Assembly (NCBI RefSeq): GCF_003050785.1
Contig: NZ_QAOH01000004.1
Coordinates: forward strand, 186,001-250,000
Length of the DNA: 64,000 nucleotides
Direction of reading: 5' to 3'
DNA from: Celeribacter persicus
GTDB taxonomy: Bacteria > Pseudomonadota > Alphaproteobacteria > Rhodobacterales > Rhodobacteraceae
This document shows, one piece after another, positions 1-12,550 of this stretch (its first letter is position 1; each line of letters starts with the position of its first letter). The notes beneath the pieces are model-generated. The model searched no databases. It worked only from the letters and a program-made list of their open reading frames with translations, and was not told the DNA's origin. The position numbers were made by a program, and so were the translations under genes.

Positions 1-1329
<1,329 letters not shown>

Positions 1330-1669
1330 GACGATCCCTGAGAGTTGGTGACGAAAGCTCGGGAGCCGGGCCACGATTTGCTGTGAAACCCGACTCCCCA
1401 GATTTGTATGCAAAAGTATACCATGCGATTTCCTCTTGCAAGACACCCGGCACTGTCGAAGTGGATTCTCTGCGCTTTTTCACTCCTTTGCGTGCCCTCA
1501 CATCCGGGCATCTGTGCACATCTCAGACTCCTGCACACGTCTGCCCGAATCATTGTGCAGATGTGATCAGCATCATGGACAAAGCCCGCAAAAAGACTAA
1601 GTTTCGGGCAGCACCACGCAGGCGGAATCACGCATTCCGCCACGCAGTTTCACATATCCGGAGGTCCCC
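1330..1669. promoter_or_regulatory. acnB-acnA divergent control region
   Basis: This 340-bp gap must hold promoters for both aconitase genes. No ORF in it is convincing. A TGTGCA-centred element occurs at 1514-1523 (TGTGCACATC), with a related inverted form at 1554-1564 (TGTGCAGATGT) and a weaker one at 1531-1543. Their grouping suggests a regulator binding region, but I cannot name the regulator. The acnA Shine-Dalgarno sequence GGAGG lies at 1660-1664. Confidence 0.4.
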
Positions 1670-4417
<2,748 letters not shown>

Positions 4418-4440
4418 GCGAACCGCCCATCAGACACACA

Positions 4441-4473
4441 AAAGCCCCGTGGCGACACGGGGCTTTTGTTTTG
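4441..4473. terminator. Intrinsic terminator after acnA
   Basis: A perfect 12-bp stem, AAAAGCCCCGTG with CACGGGGCTTTT, around a GCGA loop and followed by TTTTGTTTT. The A-run on the left arm means it could also work for the convergent gene ending at 4506. Confidence 0.9.
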
Positions 4474-4505
4474 AGTATTTAAGGCACAAAGGAAACGGTC
4501 GAAGA

Positions 4506-5303
4506 TCAATCCGCCAGTCGGATTGGGCGCTCTTTCAGGGCCTCCGCCTGCTCGGGCGTCAGCGCCGAAGGCTCCACCACCTGCGTGTGGATGGTAAAAA
4601 CAACCGCACGCGTTTCGGGCAGGCGCACGAGGCTTTGCCGCTCCACCCGGATGTATTTCGACGTATTCGTGCCATGGCGCAGCTCACCTTCGGAGCGAGG
4701 ATCGCAGAGATGCGCATCGGAACGCGACGCCGTGCCGCGCATCAGCCCCCTGCCCTCCTGCACCCCGTTCATCATCCGCTGCACCCGCGCGGCCAGATCG
4801 GGCGTGTAAATCTCGATCGGCTGATGAATCCGCAGCATGGGCTTCATGAATTTCTGCCGCAGACGCCAACCGGAGGGGAAACAAAGCACCGCGCCGGTGA
4901 GCACGCTCTCATCGGTCTCGCCCGTCGGGTCCGGCTGCATCAGACAGATGTCGCATTGCAGGAGCCGCCCCATGGTGTGCATCGGCCAATCGCGATCCAA
5001 CGCAACAGTCACGCCATCGGGGCGGGTCACCTCATCTGACGTCACCCCAAACCCCAGCCCCGGCAACAGGCCGAGCAGCATGTCGAGCAATTCCAAGGCT
5101 GCCGGGCGGGCGCTCTCGTCCAACGCCACGACCTCCTCCGGCGTGGTGGCGATCAGCTGATCGCGCAGCGCCATTTGCGCGCCATAAGCCGTATCCACCT
5201 CAAGCCAATCGTCCAGTTCGAACGGGATCACCCCCGGAAGCCGCGCGGTGCGTGGGTCAGCCCAAGGGGCAAAGCTCAGTTTTGTCTGTAGAATCGGCTC
5301 CAT
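4506..5303 (-). CDS. DUF3445 / heme-dependent oxidative N-demethylase-like protein
   Basis: A 265-residue protein starting MEPILQTKLSFAPWADP. An upstream in-frame ATG would add ten residues of poor quality, so the internal start is preferred. Internal motifs such as RDWPMHTMGRLL, LTGAVLCFPSGWRLRQKF and NTSKYIRVERQSLVRLP match my memory of the DUF3445 family, which includes the alpha subunit of heme-dependent oxidative N-demethylases acting on secondary amines. No partner subunits lie beside it, so the substrate is unknown. It is probably monocistronic and convergent with acnA. Confidence 0.75.
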   Translation of the reverse strand: MEPILQTKLSFAPWADPRTARLPGVIPFELDDWLEVDTAYGAQMALRDQLIATTPEEVVALDESARPAALELLDMLLGLLPGLGFGVTSDEVTRPDGVTVALDRDWPMHTMGRLLQCDICLMQPDPTGETDESVLTGAVLCFPSGWRLRQKFMKPMLRIHQPIEIYTPDLAARVQRMMNGVQEGRGLMRGTASRSDAHLCDPRSEGELRHGTNTSKYIRVERQSLVRLPETRAVVFTIHTQVVEPSALTPEQAEALKERPIRLAD

Positions 5304-5372
5304 AACGGAATGCTGCGCCGGAATTATGCGCACCGGGAGGGGCCAGATCGGCGCATCCTTGAGACCAGCCGC

Positions 5373-5990
5373 TCAGCCCTTGAAAACCGCCTCCAATGGC
5401 GGCGCAGTGAGCACAAATTGATCGTCGGAACCCACGTAATTGTCACCATGCAGGCGCGCGATAGGCCGGTACGCCTCCGGGTTCACATAGCGCCCCTCGG
5501 CATCGAGACAGTCGCGCCGGACATGCATCTGCACCACCTCGCCAATCACCAGAACCCGATTCGTCCAATCGAGCAGGCGCTCGGTCCGGCATTCGAACAC
5601 GCATGACGCGCCCTTGATCTTCGGCGCGGAAATCGCCGTGCAAGGTTCTGTCTCGACCCCTGCCAAAGCCAGTTCGTCAACGCCCGAAGGCACTGGGAGA
5701 CCAGCAATCAGCATCGCCTCGGACAGCGCCATATCCACCATGTGAATGGCAAACTCGCCTGTGCGCCTGATGTTGGCCGCGGTGTCTTTTTCCTGCTCCG
5801 GTTTCGAGGCGATGCCGAGCACCAGAAGCGGCGGATCAGAGGACATCACGTTGAAAAACGACATCGGCGCCGCATTGTGCGTGCCGTCTGGGTTCACCGT
5901 CGTCACCAGCGCGATGGGGCGCGGCCCGACGAAATTCGTCAACAGACGGTAGCGGTCGCGGACGGGTAGCGTGGTGAAATCGAACTGCAT
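5373..5990 (-). CDS. Flavin reductase-like FMN-binding protein
   Basis: A 205-residue protein of the flavin reductase/FMN-binding split-barrel family. The family signature is at the N-terminus: GPRPIALVTTVNPDGTHNAA, then MSFFNVMSSDPPLLVLGI. These proteins bind FMN or reduce flavins; the substrate cannot be told from sequence. The start MQFDFTTLPVRDRY is chosen over a much longer upstream frame because conservation begins there. A perfect 14-bp hairpin ends three bases before its start codon. It lies 59 bp downstream of the GST gene on the same strand and may be cotranscribed with it. Confidence 0.85.
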   Translation of the reverse strand: MQFDFTTLPVRDRYRLLTNFVGPRPIALVTTVNPDGTHNAAPMSFFNVMSSDPPLLVLGIASKPEQEKDTAANIRRTGEFAIHMVDMALSEAMLIAGLPVPSGVDELALAGVETEPCTAISAPKIKGASCVFECRTERLLDWTNRVLVIGEVVQMHVRRDCLDAEGRYVNPEAYRPIARLHGDNYVGSDDQFVLTAPPLEAVFKG

Positions 5991-5993
5991 CTT

Positions 5994-6032
5994 CTCTGTT
6001 TCTCTGGCCGGAATGTGACCAGAGAAACAGAG
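5994..6032 (-). promoter_or_regulatory. Perfect 14-bp hairpin touching the flavin reductase start
   Basis: Arms at 5994-6007 (CTCTGTTTCTCTGG) and 6019-6032 are exact reverse complements with an 11-base loop. On the minus strand the last arm base lies three bases from the ATG at 5990, so the stem occludes the usual ribosome-binding position. It could instead be a terminator for the GST gene, but no T-run follows. Confidence 0.6.
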
Positions 6033-6049
6033 GAACACGGGAATGACAA

Positions 6050-6676
6050 TCAGGCGACCGAAAGTCCCATCTCCTGCGCGGCCTTGGCATCGAAGGTCGC
6101 GGATTGCGCGATGCAAGGTTGGGCCGCACAGCGCGCCACCCAATCGCGGATCACCGGCACATCGGGCGTGGCCTCGGAAAACCACAAAAACGGCGAGGCA
6201 ATTAACAGATCGGCGACGGTGTAATGATCGCCCAACAGGAAGTCGCGCCCTTCAAGCCCCGCCGCAAGACAGGCCACCGCTTCCGGCATGCCGCGAAACG
6301 TGATGTCGAGAAGCCGATGCGACAGCCCCGACAGATGATGAATATAGACCGGCTCCAACACATTGCCGTACCAGAACAGCCAGCTCAGATAAGCTCCCCG
6401 CCCCGGTTCCCCGACCTGCGGCGCAAACTCTGAGGGAAACCGATCGCTGAGATAGAGCAGGATCGCATTGCTTTCCCGGATCATTTCGCCTTCTTCGGTG
6501 ATCAGCAGCGGCACCTTGCCCTCGGGATGCGGATTGTTCGGATCACGTGCGCCGCTTCCATCCTGGCGTGGAATATCGGTGAGACGTATTTCGACCTGAT
6601 CAAGCACATCGAGCGCGATCAACAGGGTGACGATCCGCGAACTGCGGGAATTCGGAGCGTGATGGAGAGTGAGCAT
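6050..6676 (-). CDS. Glutathione S-transferase family protein
   Basis: A 208-residue cytosolic GST fold. The N-terminal thioredoxin-like half starts MLTLHHAPNSRSSRIV and has the cis-proline and glutathione-binding segment KVPLLITEEGEMIRESNAIL. The C-terminal helical half contains GDHYTVADLLIASPF. It probably conjugates or reduces small electrophiles with glutathione; the class and substrate are unknown. It is divergent from a WYL-domain regulator across 108 bp, which makes that regulator a candidate controller. Confidence 0.88.
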   Translation of the reverse strand: MLTLHHAPNSRSSRIVTLLIALDVLDQVEIRLTDIPRQDGSGARDPNNPHPEGKVPLLITEEGEMIRESNAILLYLSDRFPSEFAPQVGEPGRGAYLSWLFWYGNVLEPVYIHHLSGLSHRLLDITFRGMPEAVACLAAGLEGRDFLLGDHYTVADLLIASPFLWFSEATPDVPVIRDWVARCAAQPCIAQSATFDAKAAQEMGLSVA

Positions 6677-6784
6677 GGCCTGTCCTTTCGGGTCCGTCTT
6701 TGCAACTGTTTAAAAGCATGGCAGGCTCATCCTGTCAGAAACCGTCAGCAGGGTTTTGGCATCATCGGCTCGAAAGGAGGCCTC

Positions 6785-7537
6785 ATGGCCAAATCGGATC
6801 GCCTGTTTCGCCTCATGCATCTCCTGCGCAGCCTGCACCCGCCTGTAACGGCGGGGGATTTGGCGCAGGAGTTGGGCGTGTCGCAACGCACGCTCTACCG
6901 TGACATCGACGCGCTCCGGGCTTGCGGCGCGCGGATCGAGGGCGAGGCGGGGTTCGGTTATACGCTGACCGAGGATTACGCCCTGCCACCACAGAGCCTG
7001 ACGCAGATCGAGATCGAAGCGCTTGTGCTGGGTCTCTCCGAGGTGCGGCTGCGTGGCGATCCGGCCCTGTCGCAGGCAGCACGCGATGCTCTGGCGAAGA
7101 TCACCGCCAGCCTGCCCGAAGAAAAACGTGCACAAATCGAACATTCTGTTGGGTTGGTTCACCGCTATTTACCGCAGAAACAGTATGTAGCCGATCTTTC
7201 CCTGATCCGGCAGGCCTGTTGGGAGGAACGCGCGCTCCGGCTTTTCTACCGTGACAGACAGGGGCGGGAAACCCGGCGCGAGATTTGGCCACTGGCCATC
7301 GTCTATCTCGACGAGGAACTGATGCTTCTGGCGCATTGCCGGTTGCGCGGGGCCTTCCGGCAGTTCCTCGTCGGTTCGATCCTGTCGCTCGAATGGGCCA
7401 AAGGCTCCTTTCGTCCCCGCCGGGTGCCGATGTTGCGCGACTATATATCAGAGCTCAGAACCCGCCACGCGATTGCCCCCTATTGCGAGGACGGTCGCCG
7501 GATCATGCGCGAAGAAAATCTCACAGCACCGCTTTGA
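6785..7537 (+). CDS. YafY-type HTH/WYL-domain transcriptional regulator
   Basis: A 250-residue regulator. The N-terminal helix-turn-helix (residues about 8-55) includes TAGDLAQELGVSQRTLYRDI. The C-terminal WYL region shows ERALRLFYRDRQGRETRREIWPL, with the WPLAIVYLD core. WYL domains sense small ligands. The ATG at 6785 follows AAAGGAGG at 6773-6780, so the longer frame from 6527 is rejected. Being divergent from the GST gene, it probably controls that gene or itself. Confidence 0.88.
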   Translation: MAKSDRLFRLMHLLRSLHPPVTAGDLAQELGVSQRTLYRDIDALRACGARIEGEAGFGYTLTEDYALPPQSLTQIEIEALVLGLSEVRLRGDPALSQAARDALAKITASLPEEKRAQIEHSVGLVHRYLPQKQYVADLSLIRQACWEERALRLFYRDRQGRETRREIWPLAIVYLDEELMLLAHCRLRGAFRQFLVGSILSLEWAKGSFRPRRVPMLRDYISELRTRHAIAPYCEDGRRIMREENLTAPL

Positions 7538-7862
7538 CGGCCTCGGGCGGGCGGCCAAGCGCCACGCCCTTTTCTGTCTCGACCACCGGGCGCTCCATCA
7601 ACCGCGGATGCGCCGCAATGGCGTCGAGAATGGCCTCCGGATCGGACTTGGCGCTGATTCCAAGCTCTTTCGCCTCCGCCTCTTTCGCACGCAGGAACGC
7701 GCTCGCGGGCAGTCCCGAGCGGGCCACAAGTTCTGCCAACTTGCCACGCGACACCGGCGTTTCGAGATAAAACACCACCTCCGGCGTGATCCCCTGCTCT
7801 TCGATCAGCTTCAACGTCTCACGCGATTTCGAGCAGCGAGGGTTGTGATAGATACGAGTCAT
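7521..7862 (-). CDS. ArsC-family arsenate reductase-like protein
   Basis: A 113-residue glutaredoxin-type ArsC fold protein with the catalytic cysteine C10 in IYHNPRCSKSRE. The C-terminal RPVVETEKGVALGRPPE matches the family. True arsenate reductases and YffB/Spx-like relatives share this fold. There are no ars transport or regulator genes nearby, so a role in arsenic resistance is not supported by context. Its 3' end overlaps the convergent WYL regulator by 17 bp. Confidence 0.85.
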   Translation of the reverse strand: MTRIYHNPRCSKSRETLKLIEEQGITPEVVFYLETPVSRGKLAELVARSGLPASAFLRAKEAEAKELGISAKSDPEAILDAIAAHPRLMERPVVETEKGVALGRPPEAVKAVL

Positions 7863-8192
7863 CCCGATCTCTTTCCTGATTTTTGTTCGGAACAGAAGGC
7901 ACGTCTCCCCCGGTCCAGCCAGCCGGGAACAAAGGAGAAACGCAATGTTTCCAATCTGCCGCGATTCAAGTGATGTCTGATTAACCTTTACCGTCTATTG
8001 CTATCCACATGAAACAGATCTTTACCGATATTCCACTGCCCGCAACGGAAGTCCTGCTCCTCCTCTCCTTCTTCATCCTTATGGTAATGAACGGCTGATC
8101 CGTCACGGGAGATATGCTGTGGAACGTGCGGTGCAGGCCGTGCCCATCATGCATGTGCCTCATGATCTTCCTGAACATACCGACGGTTGAAA
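7863..8192. other. Intergenic region upstream of metY
   Basis: Between the arsC-like start and the structured metY leader. It holds TCTGATTAACCTTTACCG at 7978-7995, which resembles half of the 31-bp element found at 9632 and 28411. A 29-codon hydrophobic ORF at 8009-8098 has no ribosome-binding site and is not called. Confidence 0.4.
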
Positions 8193-8241
8193 CCCTCCCA
8201 CCCCGGGCGTAATGTCGCAGGGATCTTTCGATTTGGGAGGG
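8193..8241 (+). promoter_or_regulatory. Possible translational control leader of metY
   Basis: CCCTCCCA at 8193-8200 is the exact complement of TGGGAGGG at 8234-8241, and the second segment contains the Shine-Dalgarno sequence four bases before the metY ATG. Pairing would hide the ribosome-binding site. Methionine genes in alphaproteobacteria often carry SAM-responsive leaders that work this way. I do not recognise the SAM-II core here (no GCTAAA segment), so the ligand is unknown. Confidence 0.45.
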
Positions 8242-8245
8242 CAAG

Positions 8246-9523
8246 ATGTCCGAAAGAAAACAAGGCTTTGACACGATACAGGTGCATGCGGGAACCGAAC
8301 CGGACCCGGCCACCGGCGCACGTCAGGTGCCGATTTACCAGACCACGGCCTATGTCTTCAAAGATGCCGAGCACGCGGCACGCCTCTTCAACCTCGAAGA
8401 GGTCGGCTACATCTATTCACGCCTGACCAACCCGACGATCTCCGCCTTGCAAAATCGCATGGCGGCACTTGAAGGCGGTGCGGGCGCAGTGTGCTGTTCT
8501 TCCGGTCACGCGGCGCAGATCATGGCGCTTTTCCCGCTGATGGCACCGGGCAAGAACATCGTCGCCTCGACCCGTCTTTATGGCGGTACACTCACGCAAT
8601 TCACCCAGACCTTCAAACGCTTCGGCTGGTCGGCAAAATTCGTTGATTTCGACGATTTCGACGCCGTGCGCGCGGCGATCGACGAGAACACCCAGGCCTT
8701 GTTCTGCGAAAGCCTCGCCAACCCCTCGGGCGCGATCATGGATCTCGACGCACTGGCCGAAATCGCCGATGTGGCGGGGATTCCGCTGATCGTCGACAAC
8801 ACCTCGGCAACGCCCTATCTCTGCCGCCCGATCGAGCATGGCGCGACGCTCGTGGTGCATTCGATGACGAAATTCCTCACCGGCAACGGCACCGTGACCG
8901 GCGGCTGCGTCATCGACAGCGGCAAGTTCGACTGGGCGGCTTCCGGCAAGTTTCCGTCGCTCTCGGAACCGGAACCCGCCTATCATGGCCTTGATTTTCA
9001 AGACACTTTCGGCGAACTGGCCTTCACCTTCCATGGCATCGCCGTGGGACTGCGCGATCTCGGCATGACACTGAACCCGCAGGCCGCGCATTACACGCTG
9101 ATGGGGATCGAGACCCTGTCGCTCAGGATGCAGAAACACGTCCAGAACGCGCGCGAGATCGCCAACTGGCTCGAAGGCGACGCGCGGATCGAAGCGGTGA
9201 CCTATAGCGGCCTACCCTCCTCCCCATATTACGACCGGATGACGCGGATTTGTCCGCGTGGCGCGGGCGCGCTGTTCACCGTGGCACTCAAGGGTGGCTA
9301 TGACGCCTGTGTCGAAACAGTATCGAAGCTTGAGCTGTTCTCCCATGTGGCGAACCTCGGCGATACGCGGTCGCTGATCATCCACCCGGCCTCGACGACC
9401 CACCGTCAGCTTTCGCCCGAGGGTCAGATCAAGGCTGGCGCCGGCCCGAACATCCTGCGTCTCTCGATCGGGATCGAGGATGCCAACGACCTGATCGCCG
9501 ATCTGGATCAGGCGCTGAGCTGA
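8246..9523 (+). CDS. metY: O-acetylhomoserine sulfhydrylase (aminocarboxypropyltransferase)
   Basis: A 425-residue PLP enzyme of the Cys/Met metabolism family that makes homocysteine from O-acetylhomoserine and sulfide. The PLP lysine is K209 in VHSMTKFLTGNGTVTGG. The N-terminal FDTIQVHAGTEPDPATGARQ and the late LGDTRSLIIHPASTTHRQ motif are characteristic of MetY. GGAGGG precedes the ATG at four bases. It is monocistronic with a terminator, and the leader may regulate translation. Confidence 0.94.
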   Translation: MSERKQGFDTIQVHAGTEPDPATGARQVPIYQTTAYVFKDAEHAARLFNLEEVGYIYSRLTNPTISALQNRMAALEGGAGAVCCSSGHAAQIMALFPLMAPGKNIVASTRLYGGTLTQFTQTFKRFGWSAKFVDFDDFDAVRAAIDENTQALFCESLANPSGAIMDLDALAEIADVAGIPLIVDNTSATPYLCRPIEHGATLVVHSMTKFLTGNGTVTGGCVIDSGKFDWAASGKFPSLSEPEPAYHGLDFQDTFGELAFTFHGIAVGLRDLGMTLNPQAAHYTLMGIETLSLRMQKHVQNAREIANWLEGDARIEAVTYSGLPSSPYYDRMTRICPRGAGALFTVALKGGYDACVETVSKLELFSHVANLGDTRSLIIHPASTTHRQLSPEGQIKAGAGPNILRLSIGIEDANDLIADLDQALS

Positions 9524-9545
9524 GGAGGTGCACAGGTAAAAATGC

Positions 9546-9576
9546 AAAACCCGCCGGAACTCGGCGGGTTTTTCTT
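9546..9576 (+). terminator. Intrinsic terminator after metY
   Basis: Stem AAACCCGCCG (9547-9556) with CGGCGGGTTT (9562-9571), a five-base loop, followed by TTTCTTT. Confidence 0.9.
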
Positions 9577-9631
9577 TGTGTTTTGAGGGACGTTTGAAAT
9601 CCGAACAATAAACGCATTCCGAACATCTCTC

Positions 9632-9662
9632 ACGTTAACCTTAATCTGATTACGCTTAACGC
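9632..9662. repeat. 31-bp TTAA-rich palindromic element, copy 1
   Basis: The 31 bases contain GTTAACCTTAATCTGATTA and end CTTAACGC. They match the reverse complement of 28411-28441 at 28 of 31 positions by hand alignment. The element is itself an imperfect palindrome. It lies between the convergent ends of metY and ccmG, so it is unlikely to be a promoter. Confidence 0.65.
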
Positions 9663-9741
9663 ACGCCCCAAACACGAACCGGCCCAAATCGAAGAGACAA
9701 CAGTGATCTCCAACGGAGGGAAACGAGACGGCTACCCCGTT

Positions 9742-10281
9742 TCACTCCCCCGCCTTCGCGATCTCCGGCCTGATATATTTCTCTGCAATCTCCGCCGTGA
9801 TCGGTCCGGCGAAGCGGTAGGCGATCTTGCCCTCGCCGTCGATGATGTAGGTCTCCGGAACACCATAGACACCCCATTCCAGCGCCGTGCGGCCCGGTTC
9901 GTCCTGCCCGATGGCGGCATAAGGATTTCCGAGATCGCCAAGGAATTTCAGGGCGTTGGCCGCCTCGTCCTTGTAGTTGATGCCGTAGATCGTGACGCCT
10001 TCCCCGGAAAGCGCCTCAAGCTGCGGGTGCTCGGCGCGGCAGGGGGCGCACCAGGAGGCCCAGTAATTCACCAGTTTCACCTTACCGTCGCGCAGCATCT
10101 CATCGGTCAGCGGCGGCAGATCGCCCAGAGGCGTCACAGTGGCAATCGAGGGCGCGTCGCGACCGATCTGAGAGCTTGGCAATTGCTGGGCATCCTCGCG
10201 CCCCATGCCAAAGATGAAGAGCCCGGCCAGACCGGCAAAAAACACCAGCGGCAGCACGACAAGCGGATTGATCTTAGCCAT
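9742..10281 (-). CDS. ccmG: Thiol:disulfide interchange protein CcmG/DsbE
   Basis: A 179-residue periplasmic thioredoxin-fold protein held by one N-terminal membrane helix (residues about 7-25). It keeps apocytochrome c cysteines reduced for heme attachment. The active site is W-C-A-P-C with C78 and C81, and the CcmG motif GVYGVPETYIIDGEGKI is present. Its start overlaps ccmD by eight bases, making it the last gene of a ccmABCDG run on this strand. Confidence 0.95.
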   Translation of the reverse strand: MAKINPLVVLPLVFFAGLAGLFIFGMGREDAQQLPSSQIGRDAPSIATVTPLGDLPPLTDEMLRDGKVKLVNYWASWCAPCRAEHPQLEALSGEGVTIYGINYKDEAANALKFLGDLGNPYAAIGQDEPGRTALEWGVYGVPETYIIDGEGKIAYRFAGPITAEIAEKYIRPEIAKAGE

Positions 10282-10429
10282 GGTTGCGACGCTCCTCGGC
10301 CTCTTTCAAAAGACGTTTCATTTTCGCGGAGCGCGCCAGAGAGCGCCAGATGAGCAAAGCCAGAAGCAGCAACGTCACTCCATAGGCCATCAACACATCG
10401 CCCGCATATTTTCCAAGATCCGGCATCAT
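10274..10429 (-). CDS. ccmD: Heme exporter protein CcmD
   Basis: A 51-residue single-span membrane protein: MMPDLGKYAGDV, a hydrophobic helix at about residues 14-28, then a basic tail. CcmD stabilises the CcmABC complex that loads heme on CcmE. Size, topology and position between ccmC and ccmG identify it. Its ATG overlaps the ccmC stop as ATGA and its end overlaps ccmG, indicating translational coupling. Confidence 0.9.
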   Translation of the reverse strand: MMPDLGKYAGDVLMAYGVTLLLLALLIWRSLARSAKMKRLLKEAEERRNHG

Positions 10430-11172
10430 TGCTGCGCCCTTTCCCGCATTTCCAGCGCGTGCAGACGCCGCGCACGAATCTCCGTCCGGGTGCGCAGGAG
10501 CACGAGCGTGACGAACAACAGGACAAAACCCACAATCGCCACAAGCGCCGGATACCAATAGACGTCGGCGACGTTCTCCTCGGCATCCATCGACAGCGAC
10601 GCGCCCTGATGAAGACCCTGATTCCAAAAGAGAACGGCATAGCGCGACAGGATCGCAAAGACCGACCCGACAAGGCACAGAACCGAGGTCAGATCCGCCG
10701 CCGTATCCGGATTGTCGATCGCTTCCCAAAGCGCCATGTAACCGAGATAGAACAGCAGCAGGATCAGGAACGACGTCAGCCGCGGGTCCCATTCCCAATA
10801 GGTGCCCCACATCGGCTTGCCCCAGATCGCGCCGGTGAACAGCGCGATCAGCGTCATGGTCATCCCGATGGCGGCGGCGGATTTGGCCGCAAGGGCCGAG
10901 ACGTGATGCCGCCGCACGATCCAGATCAGCGAGGCCACCAGCATCATCGCCCAGATGTTGATCGCCATCATCGCGGAGGGGACATGGATGTAGAAAATCT
11001 TCACCGTCGCGCCCTGGCGATAGTCATCGGGGGTGAAGAAAAAGCCCCAGACCAGACCGGAGGTGAAAATCACCGCCGCCAGCACCGCGAAATACGGCAG
11101 CGCCCGGTCGGTCCACCACATGAATTTCCGTGGATTTGCCCATTCCCAGAAGGCATTCCAGTTGATGGCCAT
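10426..11172 (-). CDS. ccmC: Heme exporter protein CcmC
   Basis: A 248-residue, six-helix inner-membrane protein that presents heme to CcmE in system I cytochrome c maturation. The tryptophan-rich WWD segment reads GAIWGKPMWGTYWEWDPRLT. A conserved histidine is visible in FYIHVPSAMMAIN. It is coupled to ccmD by ATGA and lies 60 bp after ccmB. Confidence 0.95.
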   Translation of the reverse strand: MAINWNAFWEWANPRKFMWWTDRALPYFAVLAAVIFTSGLVWGFFFTPDDYRQGATVKIFYIHVPSAMMAINIWAMMLVASLIWIVRRHHVSALAAKSAAAIGMTMTLIALFTGAIWGKPMWGTYWEWDPRLTSFLILLLFYLGYMALWEAIDNPDTAADLTSVLCLVGSVFAILSRYAVLFWNQGLHQGASLSMDAEENVADVYWYPALVAIVGFVLLFVTLVLLRTRTEIRARRLHALEMRERAQQ

Positions 11173-11232
11173 ATGCTATCTCTCTCCCCAATGATCCGCG
11201 CCAGCCTAAGCGCAAGCGCGGCACATCTCAAC

Positions 11233-11889
11233 TCACCTTAAAGCGACACGAATGGCCGCCGCTGCGGCAAAGGGCAGCAAGGCGACCGCCCCCGCCGTGA
11301 TCCCCGCCTGCATCGCCAGAGGCGTACCGACCAGAAAGCCCCCAGCCCCGCGACGCACCACTTCGGCGCCGAAAATCAGCGTCGGAATGTAGAGCGGCAG
11401 GACCAGAAGGCTCAGAAGTAATCCCCCACGTTTCAGCCCCACGGTCAGTGCCGCCCCGAACGCCCCGATGAAGGACAACGCGGGCGTGCCGATCAAAAGC
11501 GTCACGATCAGCCAGCGATAGGCAGCACTGTCGAGATGCAGCAAAAGCCCGAGCGCGGGCGCGGCGATCACCAGAGGCAGGCCGGTGGTAATCCAATGGG
11601 CAAAGGCCTTCATCGCCACGACGCCTTCGAGCGGGATCGGGGCTGTGGCCAGCAGGTCGAGCGATCCGTCTTCAAAGTCGAGCGCGAAAATCCGGTCGAG
11701 CGACAGCAAACAGGCGAGCAATGCCCCGACCCAGAGGATGCCCGGCGCGATGGCCGAAAGCATCTCGCCATTCGGCCCGACGCCGAAGGGCACGAGGGTG
11801 ACGAGGATCAGGAAGAACCCGAGGCCAAGTCCGAAACCGCCGCCTGAGCGAAAGGCAAGGGTGATGTCACGCCAGAACAGCCGGATCAT
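11233..11889 (-). CDS. ccmB: Heme exporter protein CcmB
   Basis: A 218-residue, six-helix permease subunit of the CcmAB transporter needed to release holo-Ccm[18 protein letters not shown] and [15 protein letters not shown] are typical CcmB segments. It starts inside the last codons of ccmA (4-bp ATGA overlap), so the two are translated together. Confidence 0.94.
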   Translation of the reverse strand: MIRLFWRDITLAFRSGGGFGLGLGFFLILVTLVPFGVGPNGEMLSAIAPGILWVGALLACLLSLDRIFALDFEDGSLDLLATAPIPLEGVVAMKAFAHWITTGLPLVIAAPALGLLLHLDSAAYRWLIVTLLIGTPALSFIGAFGAALTVGLKRGGLLLSLLVLPLYIPTLIFGAEVVRRGAGGFLVGTPLAMQAGITAGAVALLPFAAAAAIRVALR

Positions 11890-12506
11890 AGGAAACTCTC
11901 GTCAAAATCGTTGCGGATGACGTCATGACGCGCCTTGTAGGGCGTCACATCGAACACGGTTTCCTCGAAACCCAAATGGATATGGGTGGCGATCACCGCC
12001 GCCCCGCCCCCGTCCACATGGGCTTTCACGGCCTTGGCGAAAAGTTCAACGGAGGCCACATCGAGCGACACGGTCGGTTCATCCAGCACCCAGACCGGCC
12101 GCCCGGTGACCATGAGCCGCGCAAGCCCGAGACGGCGTTTCTGCCCGGCGGAGAGATTGCCTGCGGGCCGGTCGCGCAGGGCCTCCAAATTGAAATCCCG
12201 CAACGCCGGCGCAATGTCATGCCCGCCATACACCCCGGCCCAGAAGGCGAGGTTTTCCGTGACCGTCAGCGTCGCCTTCAACCCATCGGCATGGGCGGCA
12301 TAGGCCACCGCATCTGGCGCGGCCTCCACCGTCCCGGCATAGGGCGGCTGCAAGCGCGCGAGCGTGCGCAGAAGCGTGGTCTTGCCCACGCCGTTCGGCC
12401 CGCGCAGCACAAGGATTTCCCCCGGCGAAACGGTGAAACTCAGCCCTTCGAGGACCGGCATACCGCCTCGGGAGACGGTAAGATCTTTCACGGAAATCAA
12501 ACTCAT
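11886..12506 (-). CDS. ccmA: Heme exporter ATP-binding protein CcmA
   Basis: A 206-residue ABC ATPase. It has Walker [10 protein letters not shown], signature [15 protein letters not shown] and Walker [13 protein letters not shown]. With CcmB it powers the cytochrome c maturation complex. It is the first gene of the ccmABCDG run. CcmE, CcmF and CcmH are not in this window. Confidence 0.95.
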   Translation of the reverse strand: MSLISVKDLTVSRGGMPVLEGLSFTVSPGEILVLRGPNGVGKTTLLRTLARLQPPYAGTVEAAPDAVAYAAHADGLKATLTVTENLAFWAGVYGGHDIAPALRDFNLEALRDRPAGNLSAGQKRRLGLARLMVTGRPVWVLDEPTVSLDVASVELFAKAVKAHVDGGGAAVIATHIHLGFEETVFDVTPYKARHDVIRNDFDESFL

Positions 12507-12550
12507 GGGCGTCTGTTTACAGCGATTCTAAAATTCCGACCTGACACGGA

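Noticed and set aside
7521-7862. Arsenic resistance operon
   Set aside because: No arsB, acr3 or arsR genes nearby; the ArsC-like protein is alone.
8009-8098. A 29-codon hydrophobic ORF upstream of metY
   Set aside because: No ribosome-binding site and no other support; it could be chance.
7863-8245. SAM-II riboswitch upstream of metY
   Set aside because: The required GCTAAA-type core is missing; only the occlusion helix is seen.
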